Assembly: GCA_023431205.1 (NCBI GenBank)
Contig: JAEYXQ010000055.1
Span: 1-13,460 of the forward strand
Direction of reading: 5' to 3'
Source: Pseudomonadota bacterium
GTDB taxonomy: Bacteria > Pseudomonadota > Alphaproteobacteria > Rhizobiales > Devosiaceae
DNA length: 13,460 bases
Shown piece by piece: positions 6,232 through 13,407 of the stretch. The translations under genes were made by a program, and so were the position numbers. Numbering within the stretch: the stretch's first letter is position 1; each line of letters opens with the position of its first letter. A model generated the notes under the pieces. That model ran no database searches. It was given only the letters and a program-made list of their open reading frames with translations, and had not been told where the DNA came from.

Positions 6232-6618
6232 ATGCCGCATCTGACGCTGGAATATTCTGCCAACCTGGACGGTGCAGTGGAGTTCGACGCGCTGTGCCGG
6301 GCCCTGCTCGGAGCTCTTTTGGACAGCGGCCTGGTCGAGCGTGGCGCACCGCGTGTTCGGGCCCTTCGATGCGATGCCTACGCCATTGCCGACGACCTGC
6401 CGGAAAACAGCTTCATCGACATGTCGCTGCGTCTGGGGGCAGGGCGCAGCCAGGCAGAAAAACGAACTCTGGGCGACGCGCTGATCGCGGCGGCCCGACC
6501 GCTTCTTGCCGACCAGCTTGCCCGGCCGCACTTCGCCCTTTCGCTTGAAGTGCGCGAGATCGACCCGGACCTGAGCTGGAAGCTCAACACCATGCATGCG
6601 CGCCTGCGCGCTCAATAA
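6232..6618 (+). CDS. hpaF: 5-carboxymethyl-2-hydroxymuconate isomerase (HpaF)
   Basis: Converts 5-carboxymethyl-2-hydroxymuconate to its keto tautomer 5-oxopent-3-ene-1,2,5-tricarboxylate, the step after HpaE. The 128-aa product begins MPHLTLEYSANLDG, placing a proline at position 2. In this tautomerase-like family the proline freed by removal of Met is the catalytic residue. The downstream pattern SFIDMSLRLGAGRSQAEKR and the ending LSWKLNTMHARLR match the E. coli enzyme's layout (126 aa). The ATG follows a GGAG (ACGGAGCGGAACC) ribosome binding site. It is the first enzyme gene of the catabolic segment, 76 bp after the importer and 12 bp before the hpaE start. Confidence 0.92.
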   Translation: MPHLTLEYSANLDGAVEFDALCRALLGALLDSGLVERGAPRVRALRCDAYAIADDLPENSFIDMSLRLGAGRSQAEKRTLGDALIAAARPLLADQLARPHFALSLEVREIDPDLSWKLNTMHARLRAQ

Positions 6619-6630
6619 CGGAATGTGACG

Positions 6631-8148
6631 ATGAGCGACCTTCAATCCAATCTCGCCAAGGCCCAGGCCTATCTCGCCCGTTTCCAGCAGGACGGCGTGT
6701 TGAACCACATCGGCGGCAAGGCCATGCCGGCCGTCGACGGCGCCACTTTCGAGAGCATCTCGCCGGTCGACCTCAAGCCGCTGGCCCGCGTTGCACACGG
6801 CAAGGCGGCTGATATCGATCTTGCGGCCAAGGCCGCCAAGGATGCCTTCCCTGCCTGGGCCGCCATGGGCGGCAAGGCACGGCGTGCGATCCTCTACAAG
6901 ATCGCCGATGCCATCGTGGCCCGCGCCGAAGAGATTGCCTTCGTTGAGTGCATGGACACCGGGCAGACGCTGCGGTTCATGGAAAAGGCCGCGCTTCGCG
7001 GCGCGGAAAACTTCCGCTTCTTTGCCGACAAGGCGCCCGAAGCGCGGGACGGCAAGTCGCTGCAGGGGCCGGGGCAGGTCAACCTGACCACTCGAAACCC
7101 AATCGGGCCGGTCGGCGTGATCACGCCCTGGAATACCCCGTTCATGCTCTCGACCTGGAAGATCGCGCCGGCACTGGCTGCGGGCTGCACCGTGGTCCAC
7201 AAGCCGGCCGAATTCTCGCCTCTGACGGCCCGCCTGCTGGTCGAGATCGCGGAAGAGGCAGGCCTTCCTCCCGGTGTCTGGAACCTCGTCAACGGTCTTG
7301 GCGAAGACGCGGGCAAGTCCCTCACCGAGCACCCGGACATCAAGGCCATCGGCTTTGTCGGCGAAAGCCGCACCGGCTCGATGATCATGAAGCAGGGTGC
7401 CGATACGCTCAAGCGCGTCCACTTCGAACTGGGCGGCAAGAATCCGGTAGTCGTGTTCAAGGACGCCGATCTCGAGCGCGCGGCCGATGCTGCCGCTTTC
7501 ATGATCTACTCGCTCAATGGCGAGCGGTGCACCTCGTCCTCGCGCCTCCTGGTCGAGGAGAGCATCTACGAGCGCTTCACCGCCATGGTTGCCGACCGCG
7601 CCAGCCGCATCAAGGTGGGCCACCCCCTCGACCCGGAATCCGTGGTTGGCCCGCTGATCCATCCTGTGCACGAGAAGAAGGTGCTTGAATATATCGGCAT
7701 CGCGCAGGCCGAAGGCGCAACTCTGGCAGCAGGTGGTGCCCGCTATGAAGGTCCCGGCGGCGGTTGCTATGTCTCGCCCACGCTCTTCACCAACGTGCGC
7801 AATGACATGCGCATCGCGCAGGAAGAAGTGTTCGGTCCGGTCCTCTCGGCCATTCCGTTCAAAGACGAGGCTGACGCGCTGGAGATTGCCAATGATGTGC
7901 AATACGGCCTTGCCGGCTATCTCTGGACGTCCGACGTGACGCGGGCCTTCCGGTTCTCGGACGGGCTGCAGGCCGGCATGGTCTGGGTCAACTCTGAAAA
8001 CTCCCGCCACCTGCCGACCCCGTTCGGCGGGGTGAAGAGTTCAGGCATTGGCCGCGACGGCGGCGACTGGTCGTTCGACTTCTACATGGAGACCAAGAAC
8101 ATCGCCTTTGCCACCACCGCGCATTCCATTCCCAAGCTGGCGAAGTAG
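6631..8148 (+). CDS. hpaE: 5-carboxymethyl-2-hydroxymuconate semialdehyde dehydrogenase (HpaE)
   Basis: An NAD-dependent aldehyde dehydrogenase that oxidises the ring-cleavage product of homoprotocatechuate. The 505-aa protein carries the full ALDH signature: the cofactor-site segment VGVITPWNTPFMLSTWKIAP, general base Glu266 in FELGGKNPVVVF and nucleophile Cys300 in LNGERCTSSSRLLV. The start region (YLARFQQDGVLNHIGGK) and the NGERC motif are typical of HpaE rather than general ALDHs. I chose ATG 6631, with GGA about 8 nt upstream. A GTG at 6625 in frame is too close to that site. The second ALDH gene follows after 2 nt. Confidence 0.9.
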   Translation: MSDLQSNLAKAQAYLARFQQDGVLNHIGGKAMPAVDGATFESISPVDLKPLARVAHGKAADIDLAAKAAKDAFPAWAAMGGKARRAILYKIADAIVARAEEIAFVECMDTGQTLRFMEKAALRGAENFRFFADKAPEARDGKSLQGPGQVNLTTRNPIGPVGVITPWNTPFMLSTWKIAPALAAGCTVVHKPAEFSPLTARLLVEIAEEAGLPPGVWNLVNGLGEDAGKSLTEHPDIKAIGFVGESRTGSMIMKQGADTLKRVHFELGGKNPVVVFKDADLERAADAAAFMIYSLNGERCTSSSRLLVEESIYERFTAMVADRASRIKVGHPLDPESVVGPLIHPVHEKKVLEYIGIAQAEGATLAAGGARYEGPGGGCYVSPTLFTNVRNDMRIAQEEVFGPVLSAIPFKDEADALEIANDVQYGLAGYLWTSDVTRAFRFSDGLQAGMVWVNSENSRHLPTPFGGVKSSGIGRDGGDWSFDFYMETKNIAFATTAHSIPKLAK

Positions 8149-8150
8149 CC

Positions 8151-9614
8151 GTGTTTCCGGAGCTGAAGGACCCGGCTCTGCTGCGGCAGGCAGCCTATAT
8201 CGCCGGTGAGTGGATTGAAGCCGACGGGCGCAAGTCCCTTGCGGTGACCAATCCCGCGACCGGCGAGACCATCGGCTATGTGCCTGATCTGGGCGTGGAC
8301 GACACCCGCCGCGCCATCGAGGCCGCTGAAGTGGCGCGCAAAAGCTGGGCGGCCGGCACCGCCAAGCAGCGCGCCGATCTTCTGCGCGCCTGGTTCAACC
8401 TGATGATCGAGCATCGCGATGATCTCGCGGCGATCCTGACGGCCGAACAGGGCAAGCCGCTGGCCGAGGCCAAGGGCGAGATCACCTATGGCGCCAGCTT
8501 CATCGAGTGGTTTGCCGAGGAAGCCCGGCGGATCAATGGCGACATCATCCCCGGCCATCAGCCGGACAAGCGCATCATGGTGCTCAAGCAAGCCATCGGT
8601 GTTGTCGCCGCGATCACGCCGTGGAACTTCCCCAATGCGATGATCACCCGCAAGGTGGGCCCGGCGCTCGCGGCGGGCTGTGCCATGGTGCTCAAGCCCG
8701 CCAGCCAGACGCCATTCTCGGCCATCGCCTTGGCGGTGCTGGCCGAACGGGCGGGAATTCCGGCAGGTCTGTTCAGCGTCGTGACCGGCTCTGCTCGTGT
8801 CATCGGCGGCGAAATGACCGCCAATCCGCTGGTGCGCAAGCTGACCTTCACCGGCTCGACCGAGGTGGGTGCCGAACTCTATCGCCAGTGCGCCCCCACC
8901 ATCAAGAAACTCGGGCTGGAACTGGGCGGCAACGCGCCCTTCATCGTCTTTGACGATGCCGATCTCGATGCCGCGGTCGAGGGCGCGCTCATAGCCAAGT
9001 TCCGCAACAACGGCCAGACCTGCGTCTGCGCCAACCGGCTCTATGTGCAGGACAAGGTCTACGATGCCTTTGCCGAGAAGCTGGCCAGGGCGGTGTCCGG
9101 GCTTAGGGTCGGCGACGGCTTCGATGAAGGCGTGATGCTTGGCCCGCTGATCGACGACAAGGCTGTCGCCAAGGTCGAAGAGCACATCACCGATGCCCTG
9201 GGCAAAGGCGGGGCAATTGCCACCGGCGGCAAGCGCCACGCGCTCGGCGGCACCTTCTTCGAGCCGACCGTCATTACTGGTGTGACGCCCGATATGGCCG
9301 TCGCCCGCGAGGAAACCTTCGGGCCTGTCGCACCGCTCTTCCGGTTCACCGACGAAGCCGATGTCATCGCCCAGGCAAACGACACCGAGTTCGGTCTCGC
9401 CTCGTACTTTTATGCACGGGACCTTTCGCGCGTCTGGCGGGTGGCTGAGGCCCTAGAATACGGCATGGTCGGGGTCAATACCGGCCTCATTTCCACAGCC
9501 GAAGCCCCGTTTGGCGGAGTCAAATCATCGGGGCTCGGCCGTGAGGGTTCGCGCTACGGCATCGAGGACTTCATCGAGCTCAAATATGTATGCTTGGGAG
9601 GCATCGACGCATGA
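8151..9614 (+). CDS. gabD: Succinate-semialdehyde dehydrogenase (GabD)
   Basis: Oxidises succinate semialdehyde to succinate, feeding the TCA cycle. The 487-aa sequence parallels E. coli GabD along its whole length, for example LTAEQGKPLAEAKGEITYGA, SFIEWFAEEARRINGDIIPG and KFRNNGQTCVCANRLYVQD. Catalytic residues are Glu257 (LELGGNAPF) and Cys291 (GQTCVC). The start is a GTG two nt after the hpaE stop, implying translational coupling. No in-frame ATG gives a full-length protein. Its place inside the hpa operon fits a dedicated role: HpaI releases one succinate semialdehyde per turn. The stop overlaps the next start (ATGA). Confidence 0.93.
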   Translation: MFPELKDPALLRQAAYIAGEWIEADGRKSLAVTNPATGETIGYVPDLGVDDTRRAIEAAEVARKSWAAGTAKQRADLLRAWFNLMIEHRDDLAAILTAEQGKPLAEAKGEITYGASFIEWFAEEARRINGDIIPGHQPDKRIMVLKQAIGVVAAITPWNFPNAMITRKVGPALAAGCAMVLKPASQTPFSAIALAVLAERAGIPAGLFSVVTGSARVIGGEMTANPLVRKLTFTGSTEVGAELYRQCAPTIKKLGLELGGNAPFIVFDDADLDAAVEGALIAKFRNNGQTCVCANRLYVQDKVYDAFAEKLARAVSGLRVGDGFDEGVMLGPLIDDKAVAKVEEHITDALGKGGAIATGGKRHALGGTFFEPTVITGVTPDMAVAREETFGPVAPLFRFTDEADVIAQANDTEFGLASYFYARDLSRVWRVAEALEYGMVGVNTGLISTAEAPFGGVKSSGLGREGSRYGIEDFIELKYVCLGGIDA

Positions 9615-10489
9615 CAACCCATCCACGTCTGGCAACCGTCACCGCGGCCGGCGCGACCCGCTACGGCCTGATTCTCGACAACGGCTTTGTCGATCTGTCC
9701 GCCCGTCACGCCACGGTTTGGCCGACGCTGAGGTCGGCCATCGAAGCCGGCGCACTGCAGGCTCTTGCTGACAAGGGGGCTGGCCTCGCACCCGATTACA
9801 GCCTCGACGAGATCACTTATGAGATCCCGGTTCCCGATGCCGAGAAGATCATCTGCGTCGGCGTCAACTATCCGGACCGGAACGAGGAATACAAGGACGG
9901 CCAGGCTGCCCCGCCGAACCCTTCGCTGTTCCCGCGCTTTGCCCGCTCCTTCGTCGGCCACGGCGTTGCGCTGAACCGCCCCCCGGAATCCCCGCAGCTC
10001 GACTATGAAGGCGAAATCGTCCTCGTCATCGGCAAGGGCGGTCGTCGTATCCCCGAAGCGCAGGCACTCGACCACGTCGCCGCGCTGACCTTGTGCAACG
10101 AAGGCACGATCCGCGACTGGGTTCGCCACGCCAAGTTCAACGTCACCCAGGGCAAGAACTTCGATGGCACCGGCTCCATCGGTCCCTGGCTCGTACCCTA
10201 TGCCGACGAAGCTCAGATCGCCGACATCGGGTTCGAGACGCGCGTCAACGGCGAGGTCCGTCAGTCCGACCGCACCAGCCGCATGATCTTCCCCTTCCGC
10301 AAGCTCATTGCCTACATCTCGACCTTCGCGACACTCGTGCCCGGCGATGTGATCGTGACCGGCACGCCGACCGGGGCAGGCGCGCGCTTCGATCCGCCCA
10401 TCTGGCTCAAGCCTGGCGATGTGGTGGAAGTCGAGGCCGAAGGCATCGGGACGCTTAGCAATACCGTGGCCGACGAGGTGGTCGCATGA
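9611..10489 (+). CDS. hpaG: Single-domain fumarylacetoacetate-hydrolase-family protein, HpaG-like decarboxylase/isomerase
   Basis: A 292-aa FAH-superfamily protein, placed where the pathway needs decarboxylation of 5-oxopent-3-ene-1,2,5-tricarboxylate and isomerisation of 2-hydroxyhepta-2,4-diene-1,7-dioate. The fold is evident from VGVNYPDRNEEY, metal ligands Glu133 and Glu135 in DYEGEIVLVIG, GKNFDGTGSIGPWLV and PGDVIVTGTPTG. Where the family usually has Asn-Asp, this protein has Asn163-Glu164 in CNEGTIRDWVRH, so the third metal ligand may be Glu. E. coli HpaG is a two-domain protein of about twice the length. This one has a single domain and looks like a different FAH branch, so the exact reaction is less certain than the family. 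Both neighbours overlap by four nt. Confidence 0.78.
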   Translation: MTTHPRLATVTAAGATRYGLILDNGFVDLSARHATVWPTLRSAIEAGALQALADKGAGLAPDYSLDEITYEIPVPDAEKIICVGVNYPDRNEEYKDGQAAPPNPSLFPRFARSFVGHGVALNRPPESPQLDYEGEIVLVIGKGGRRIPEAQALDHVAALTLCNEGTIRDWVRHAKFNVTQGKNFDGTGSIGPWLVPYADEAQIADIGFETRVNGEVRQSDRTSRMIFPFRKLIAYISTFATLVPGDVIVTGTPTGAGARFDPPIWLKPGDVVEVEAEGIGTLSNTVADEVVA

Positions 10490-11292
10490 GCCTCACCCGC
10501 GAGCAGGTGCTCGACCTGGCCAGCCGCCTTTTCGAGGCGGAGAGGACCGGCGTTCAGACGCCCGTCCTCAGCCAGGACCATCCCGAGGCCGGGATGGACG
10601 ATGCCTATGCGGTGCAGGCCGAGCTCGTCCGGCTCAAGCTTGCTGCCGGTCGCGAGGCCCGCGGCTGGAAGATCGGCCTCACCTCCAAGGCCATGCAATA
10701 CGCGCTCAATATCGACATCCCTGATTCCGGCGTCCTGCTCGACGACATGTTCTTTCCCGATAGCGCCACCATTCCAGCGGGCAGGTTCATCCAGCCGCGC
10801 GTAGAAGCGGAAATCGCCTTCGTCATGAAGTCGGACCTCTCGGGGCCGAATGTCACCATTTTCGACGTTCTCAACGCCACCGACTACGTCGTGCCCTCGC
10901 TTGAAATCCTCGACACCCGCGTTCAGCGCGTCGACAAGGAAACGGGCAAGGCGCGCACGATTTTCGATACCATCGCCGATAATGCTGCCAATGCCGGCAT
11001 CGTCACGGGCGGTCGCCCGATGCGTGTTGATGCCGTCGACCTCCGCTGGGTCGGCGCCATCGTTTCGCGCAACGGCCAGGTGGAAGAGACCGGCCTTGGT
11101 GCCGGTGTGCTCAACCATCCTGCTGCCGGCGTCGCCTGGCTAGCCAAGCGGCTTGCCAGCTATGGCGGGGCCATCAAGGCCGGCGAAATCGTTCTGTCCG
11201 GCTCCTTCATCCGCCCCGTGGAAGCCCATCACGGCGACACGATCATTGCCGATTTTGGTCCCATGGGTACTGTGTCGGTCTTCTTCGAGTAG
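10486..11292 (+). CDS. hpaH: 2-oxo-hept-4-ene-1,7-dioate hydratase (HpaH)
   Basis: Adds water to 2-oxohept-4-ene-1,7-dioate to form 4-hydroxy-2-oxoheptane-1,7-dioate, using a divalent metal. The 268-aa protein matches E. coli HpaH (267 aa) throughout: DDAYAVQAELVRLKLAAGR, GWKIGLTSKAMQ, GVLLDDMFF, NATDYVVPSLEILDTR and GAGVLNHPAAGVAWLAKRLA. The metal-binding E-x-E is Glu107/Glu109 in RVEAEIAFV. The family is related to MhpD/DmpE vinylpyruvate hydratases, but FDTIADNAANAGIVTGGRP favours HpaH. The start overlaps the upstream stop by four nt. Confidence 0.94.
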   Translation: MSLTREQVLDLASRLFEAERTGVQTPVLSQDHPEAGMDDAYAVQAELVRLKLAAGREARGWKIGLTSKAMQYALNIDIPDSGVLLDDMFFPDSATIPAGRFIQPRVEAEIAFVMKSDLSGPNVTIFDVLNATDYVVPSLEILDTRVQRVDKETGKARTIFDTIADNAANAGIVTGGRPMRVDAVDLRWVGAIVSRNGQVEETGLGAGVLNHPAAGVAWLAKRLASYGGAIKAGEIVLSGSFIRPVEAHHGDTIIADFGPMGTVSVFFE

Positions 11293-11299
11293 GTAGGTC

Positions 11300-12100
11300 A
11301 TGCCGGTAGCGATCAACACGTTCAAGCAGGCGCTGGCCGAACGTCGGCTGCAGTTGGGTCTCTGGCTCGGGCTGCCGCACGAGACCACCGCCGAACTCTG
11401 CGGTGGCGCCGGCTTTGACTGGCTGCTGGTGGACGGCGAGCATGCTCCCTTCGACATGCCGACCATCGCCAATCAACTACGTGCGCTCGAAGCCTCCCCC
11501 AGCCACGCCGTCGTGCGCCCGCCCATCGGGGAGGCATGGATCATCAAGCAATTGCTTGATATCGGCGCACAGACCCTGCTCGTGCCGATGGTGGATACCG
11601 CCGAGCAGGCGAGGGACCTTGTGCGTGCTACCCGCTATCCCCCGCGCGGCATCCGCGGCGTCGGTGCTGCCCTGGCCCGGGCCAGCGGCTACAATCGCAC
11701 CAGCGACTATCTGACTACAGCCAATGACCAGATCTGCCTGCTCGTGCAGGTCGAGACGGTAAAGGGTCTGAGCAATATCGAGAGCATCGCTGCAATCGAG
11801 GGCGTCGATGGCATTTTCATCGGACCGTCCGACCTAGCCGCCGACATGGGTCACCTGGGCAATCCAGGCCACCCCGAAGTACAGCAGGCCGTAAACTCAG
11901 GCCTCGAGCGCATTATGGCTTCCGGCCAGGCCGCCGGCATTCTGACAGCCGACGAGACGCTTGCGCGGGGCCATATCGACCTCGGCGCCACCTTCGTTGC
12001 CGTCGGCACGGACGTGACTCTCCTCAGTCGCGCAACGGCCGACCTTGCCGCGCGATTCAAGAACAAGCGCCAAAACTCCGTGGCAGCTCAAGGCTATTAA
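11300..12100 (+). CDS. hpaI: 4-hydroxy-2-oxoheptane-1,7-dioate aldolase (HpaI)
   Basis: A class II pyruvate aldolase that cleaves 4-hydroxy-2-oxoheptane-1,7-dioate to pyruvate and succinate semialdehyde, the last carbon-carbon cleavage of the pathway. The 266-aa protein aligns with E. coli HpaI with a +3 offset: GLWLGLPHETTAELCGGAGF, TRYPPRGIRGVGAALARASG and VDGIFIGPSDLAADMGHLGN. Catalytic His48 (DGEHAPFD) and Arg73 (VVRPP) and the metal ligands near Glu152 (LVQVET) and Asp178 (GPSDLA) are all present. It starts 7 nt after the hpaH stop with a GTAGGTAGGTC leader and is the last gene of the operon. Its product is the substrate of GabD. Confidence 0.96.
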   Translation: MPVAINTFKQALAERRLQLGLWLGLPHETTAELCGGAGFDWLLVDGEHAPFDMPTIANQLRALEASPSHAVVRPPIGEAWIIKQLLDIGAQTLLVPMVDTAEQARDLVRATRYPPRGIRGVGAALARASGYNRTSDYLTTANDQICLLVQVETVKGLSNIESIAAIEGVDGIFIGPSDLAADMGHLGNPGHPEVQQAVNSGLERIMASGQAAGILTADETLARGHIDLGATFVAVGTDVTLLSRATADLAARFKNKRQNSVAAQGY

Positions 12101-12124
12101 TAGGTGCCGCTAACCCGCGCCGCA

Positions 12125-12142
12125 GCCGAAGCAACATTCGGC
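12125..12142 (+). terminator. 6-bp hairpin after hpaI
   Basis: GCCGAA (12125-12130) and TTCGGC (12137-12142) form a perfect stem with a 6-nt loop, 24 nt after the hpaI stop. It is in the right place to end the operon but lacks a T-run, so it is only a candidate. Confidence 0.3.
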
Positions 12143-12264
12143 ATGCACTAGCGCCCAGCGGAAGGGATCAAGCTGGTGGCGAGGATGAATGACACGTGCC
12201 TTCGCCGTAGCGTGTTAGCGACTATCCTAGGCGTTCGGTCATCATCCTGCCAACTCAAGATCCC

Positions 12265-12302
12265 CGCAACATACGTTGCGCCGGTCGCCCTGGCGCAACG
12301 TA
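12265..12302. terminator. Strong 11-bp hairpin with a competing 6-bp hairpin between convergent genes
   Basis: TACGTTGCGCC (12272-12282) and GGCGCAACGTA (12292-12302) pair perfectly around a 9-nt loop. The same left arm can instead pair upstream, CGCAAC (12265-12270) with GTTGCG (12275-12280), so the two structures exclude each other. The site lies between hpaI and the oppositely oriented epoxide hydrolase remnant, 32 bp from the latter's stop. A bidirectional terminator is the simplest reading, although neither strand shows a T-run. The rest of 12101-12333 holds no gene I can support. Confidence 0.45.
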
Positions 12303-12333
12303 CCTGCTCTCACCTCAACGCAGCGCCGCTCCG

Positions 12334-13338
12334 TCAGGCGTTCAGACTGGCAAAGAAGCGGCGGATGTCCTCGACCAGAAGATCTGTGCTGTCCGACGCG
12401 GCGAAGTGGCCACCGCTGGGCATTTCGGACCAGTGGACAATGTTATTGGAGCGCTCCGCAAAGCTGCGCACCGACCGGAAGTCCTCGGGGAACACGGCCA
12501 CACCCGTGGGCGTGGGGTTGGGCGCTTCCCGATAGCCGGCGCCGCTCTGCGTGTCCTCGAAATAGACGTTGGCGGCCGATCCGCTGGTGGCGGTAAACCA
12601 GTAGAGGGAGTTGGTCGTCAGATAGAGGTCGCGATCGACGTGATCGGCACCACCGCCTTCGAAGCCGAACCAGAGTTCGGCATTCCACGCGAGCTGGCCA
12701 ACGGGTGAATCGACGAGCCCATAGGCAAGCGTCGCCGGCCGCTTCGATTGGATGACCTGGTAGCCGTTGTACTTCTCGAAATTGCCCAGGATCGCCATAC
12801 CCTCCATTTCGAAGGGGGAGAGCCGTTCCATCTCGCCCGGCTCGCCAGACGGGAAGGCGAAGATCTGCAGGAGATGGGTGCCGATCAGGCCTTCCGGCGC
12901 CAACACGCCGAGTTCACGGCCGACGAGGGCTCCGACATCGCCGCCATGGGCGCCGTACCGTTCGTAGCCCAGGCCCTTCATCAGCGTGTCCCACGCCTTG
13001 GCCGTGCGGGCGCTGTCCCAGCCGGTGCCGGCCAGTGGGGCTGAAAAGCCAAAGCCCGGCAGCGAGGGGATTACGACGTCGAAGGCAATGGAGCCGTCCA
13101 GCCCGTGCGCCTTAGGATCGGTAAGGGGACCGACAAGGCCCAGATATTCCACGAAGCTGCCCGGCCATCCATGCGTCAGGATCAACGGCAGCGCGTTCGG
13201 CTCCGGCGATTTGACATGCACGAAGTGGATGCGCTGCCCGTCGATCTCGGTAATGAACTGCGGATAGCGGTTGAGCTCCTCCTCTTGCTGCCGCCAGTCG
13301 TAGCTGTTGAGCCATTGGTCCCTGAGACCCTTGACTAG
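12334..13338 (-). pseudogene. Epoxide hydrolase (EHN-type alpha/beta hydrolase), 5' end removed by an IS
   Basis: The remnant of a microsomal-type epoxide hydrolase, which opens epoxides to diols. The frame is open from 13347 to the stop at 12334-12336. It includes SYDWRQQEEELNRYPQF and ITEIDGQRIHFVHVKS, the second half of the N-terminal EHN domain, before LILTHGWPGS (oxyanion region) and GAHGGDVGALVG with the probable nucleophile Asp (codon 12937-12939). The C-terminal MPSGGHFAA has the catalytic His. The catalytic core seems intact. The first 60-90 residues expected for the family (usually near 400 aa) are missing, and the upstream sequence becomes an IS5-type end with an in-frame stop at 13348-13350. 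A GTG at 13221 could give 295 aa but would begin inside the EHN domain, so activity is doubtful. It is convergent with the hpa operon. Confidence 0.85.
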
Positions 13339-13385
13339 GTTCTGTACTCATAAATGGGATTCCCATGGGCGACGTTGGGTGATTC

Positions 13386-13404
13386 AACCTCCTGAGTGGA
13401 GGTT
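13386..13404 (+). promoter_or_regulatory. Hairpin that would hide the transposase ribosome binding site
   Basis: AACCTCC (13386-13392) and GGAGGTT (13398-13404) pair perfectly around a 5-nt loop. The right arm is the SD (GGAGG), placed 5 nt before the transposase ATG. If transcripts entering from outside fold this way, translation would be blocked. This kind of control limits transposase expression in several IS elements. The role here is inferred. Confidence 0.5.
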
Positions 13405-13407
13405 GGC

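Noticed and set aside
6205..8010. 601-aa minus-strand open frame opposite hpaF and hpaE
   Set aside because: Antisense shadow of two motif-complete enzymes. It also crosses the 6164-6195 boundary region without any start signal of its own.
8082..9239. 385-aa minus-strand open frame opposite gabD
   Set aside because: Antisense shadow. The plus strand matches GabD along its whole length.
12176..12596. Plus-strand open frames of 106-119 aa downstream of hpaI
   Set aside because: They overlap the epoxide hydrolase coding frame on the other strand, have no SD and show Arg/Pro-rich shadow composition.
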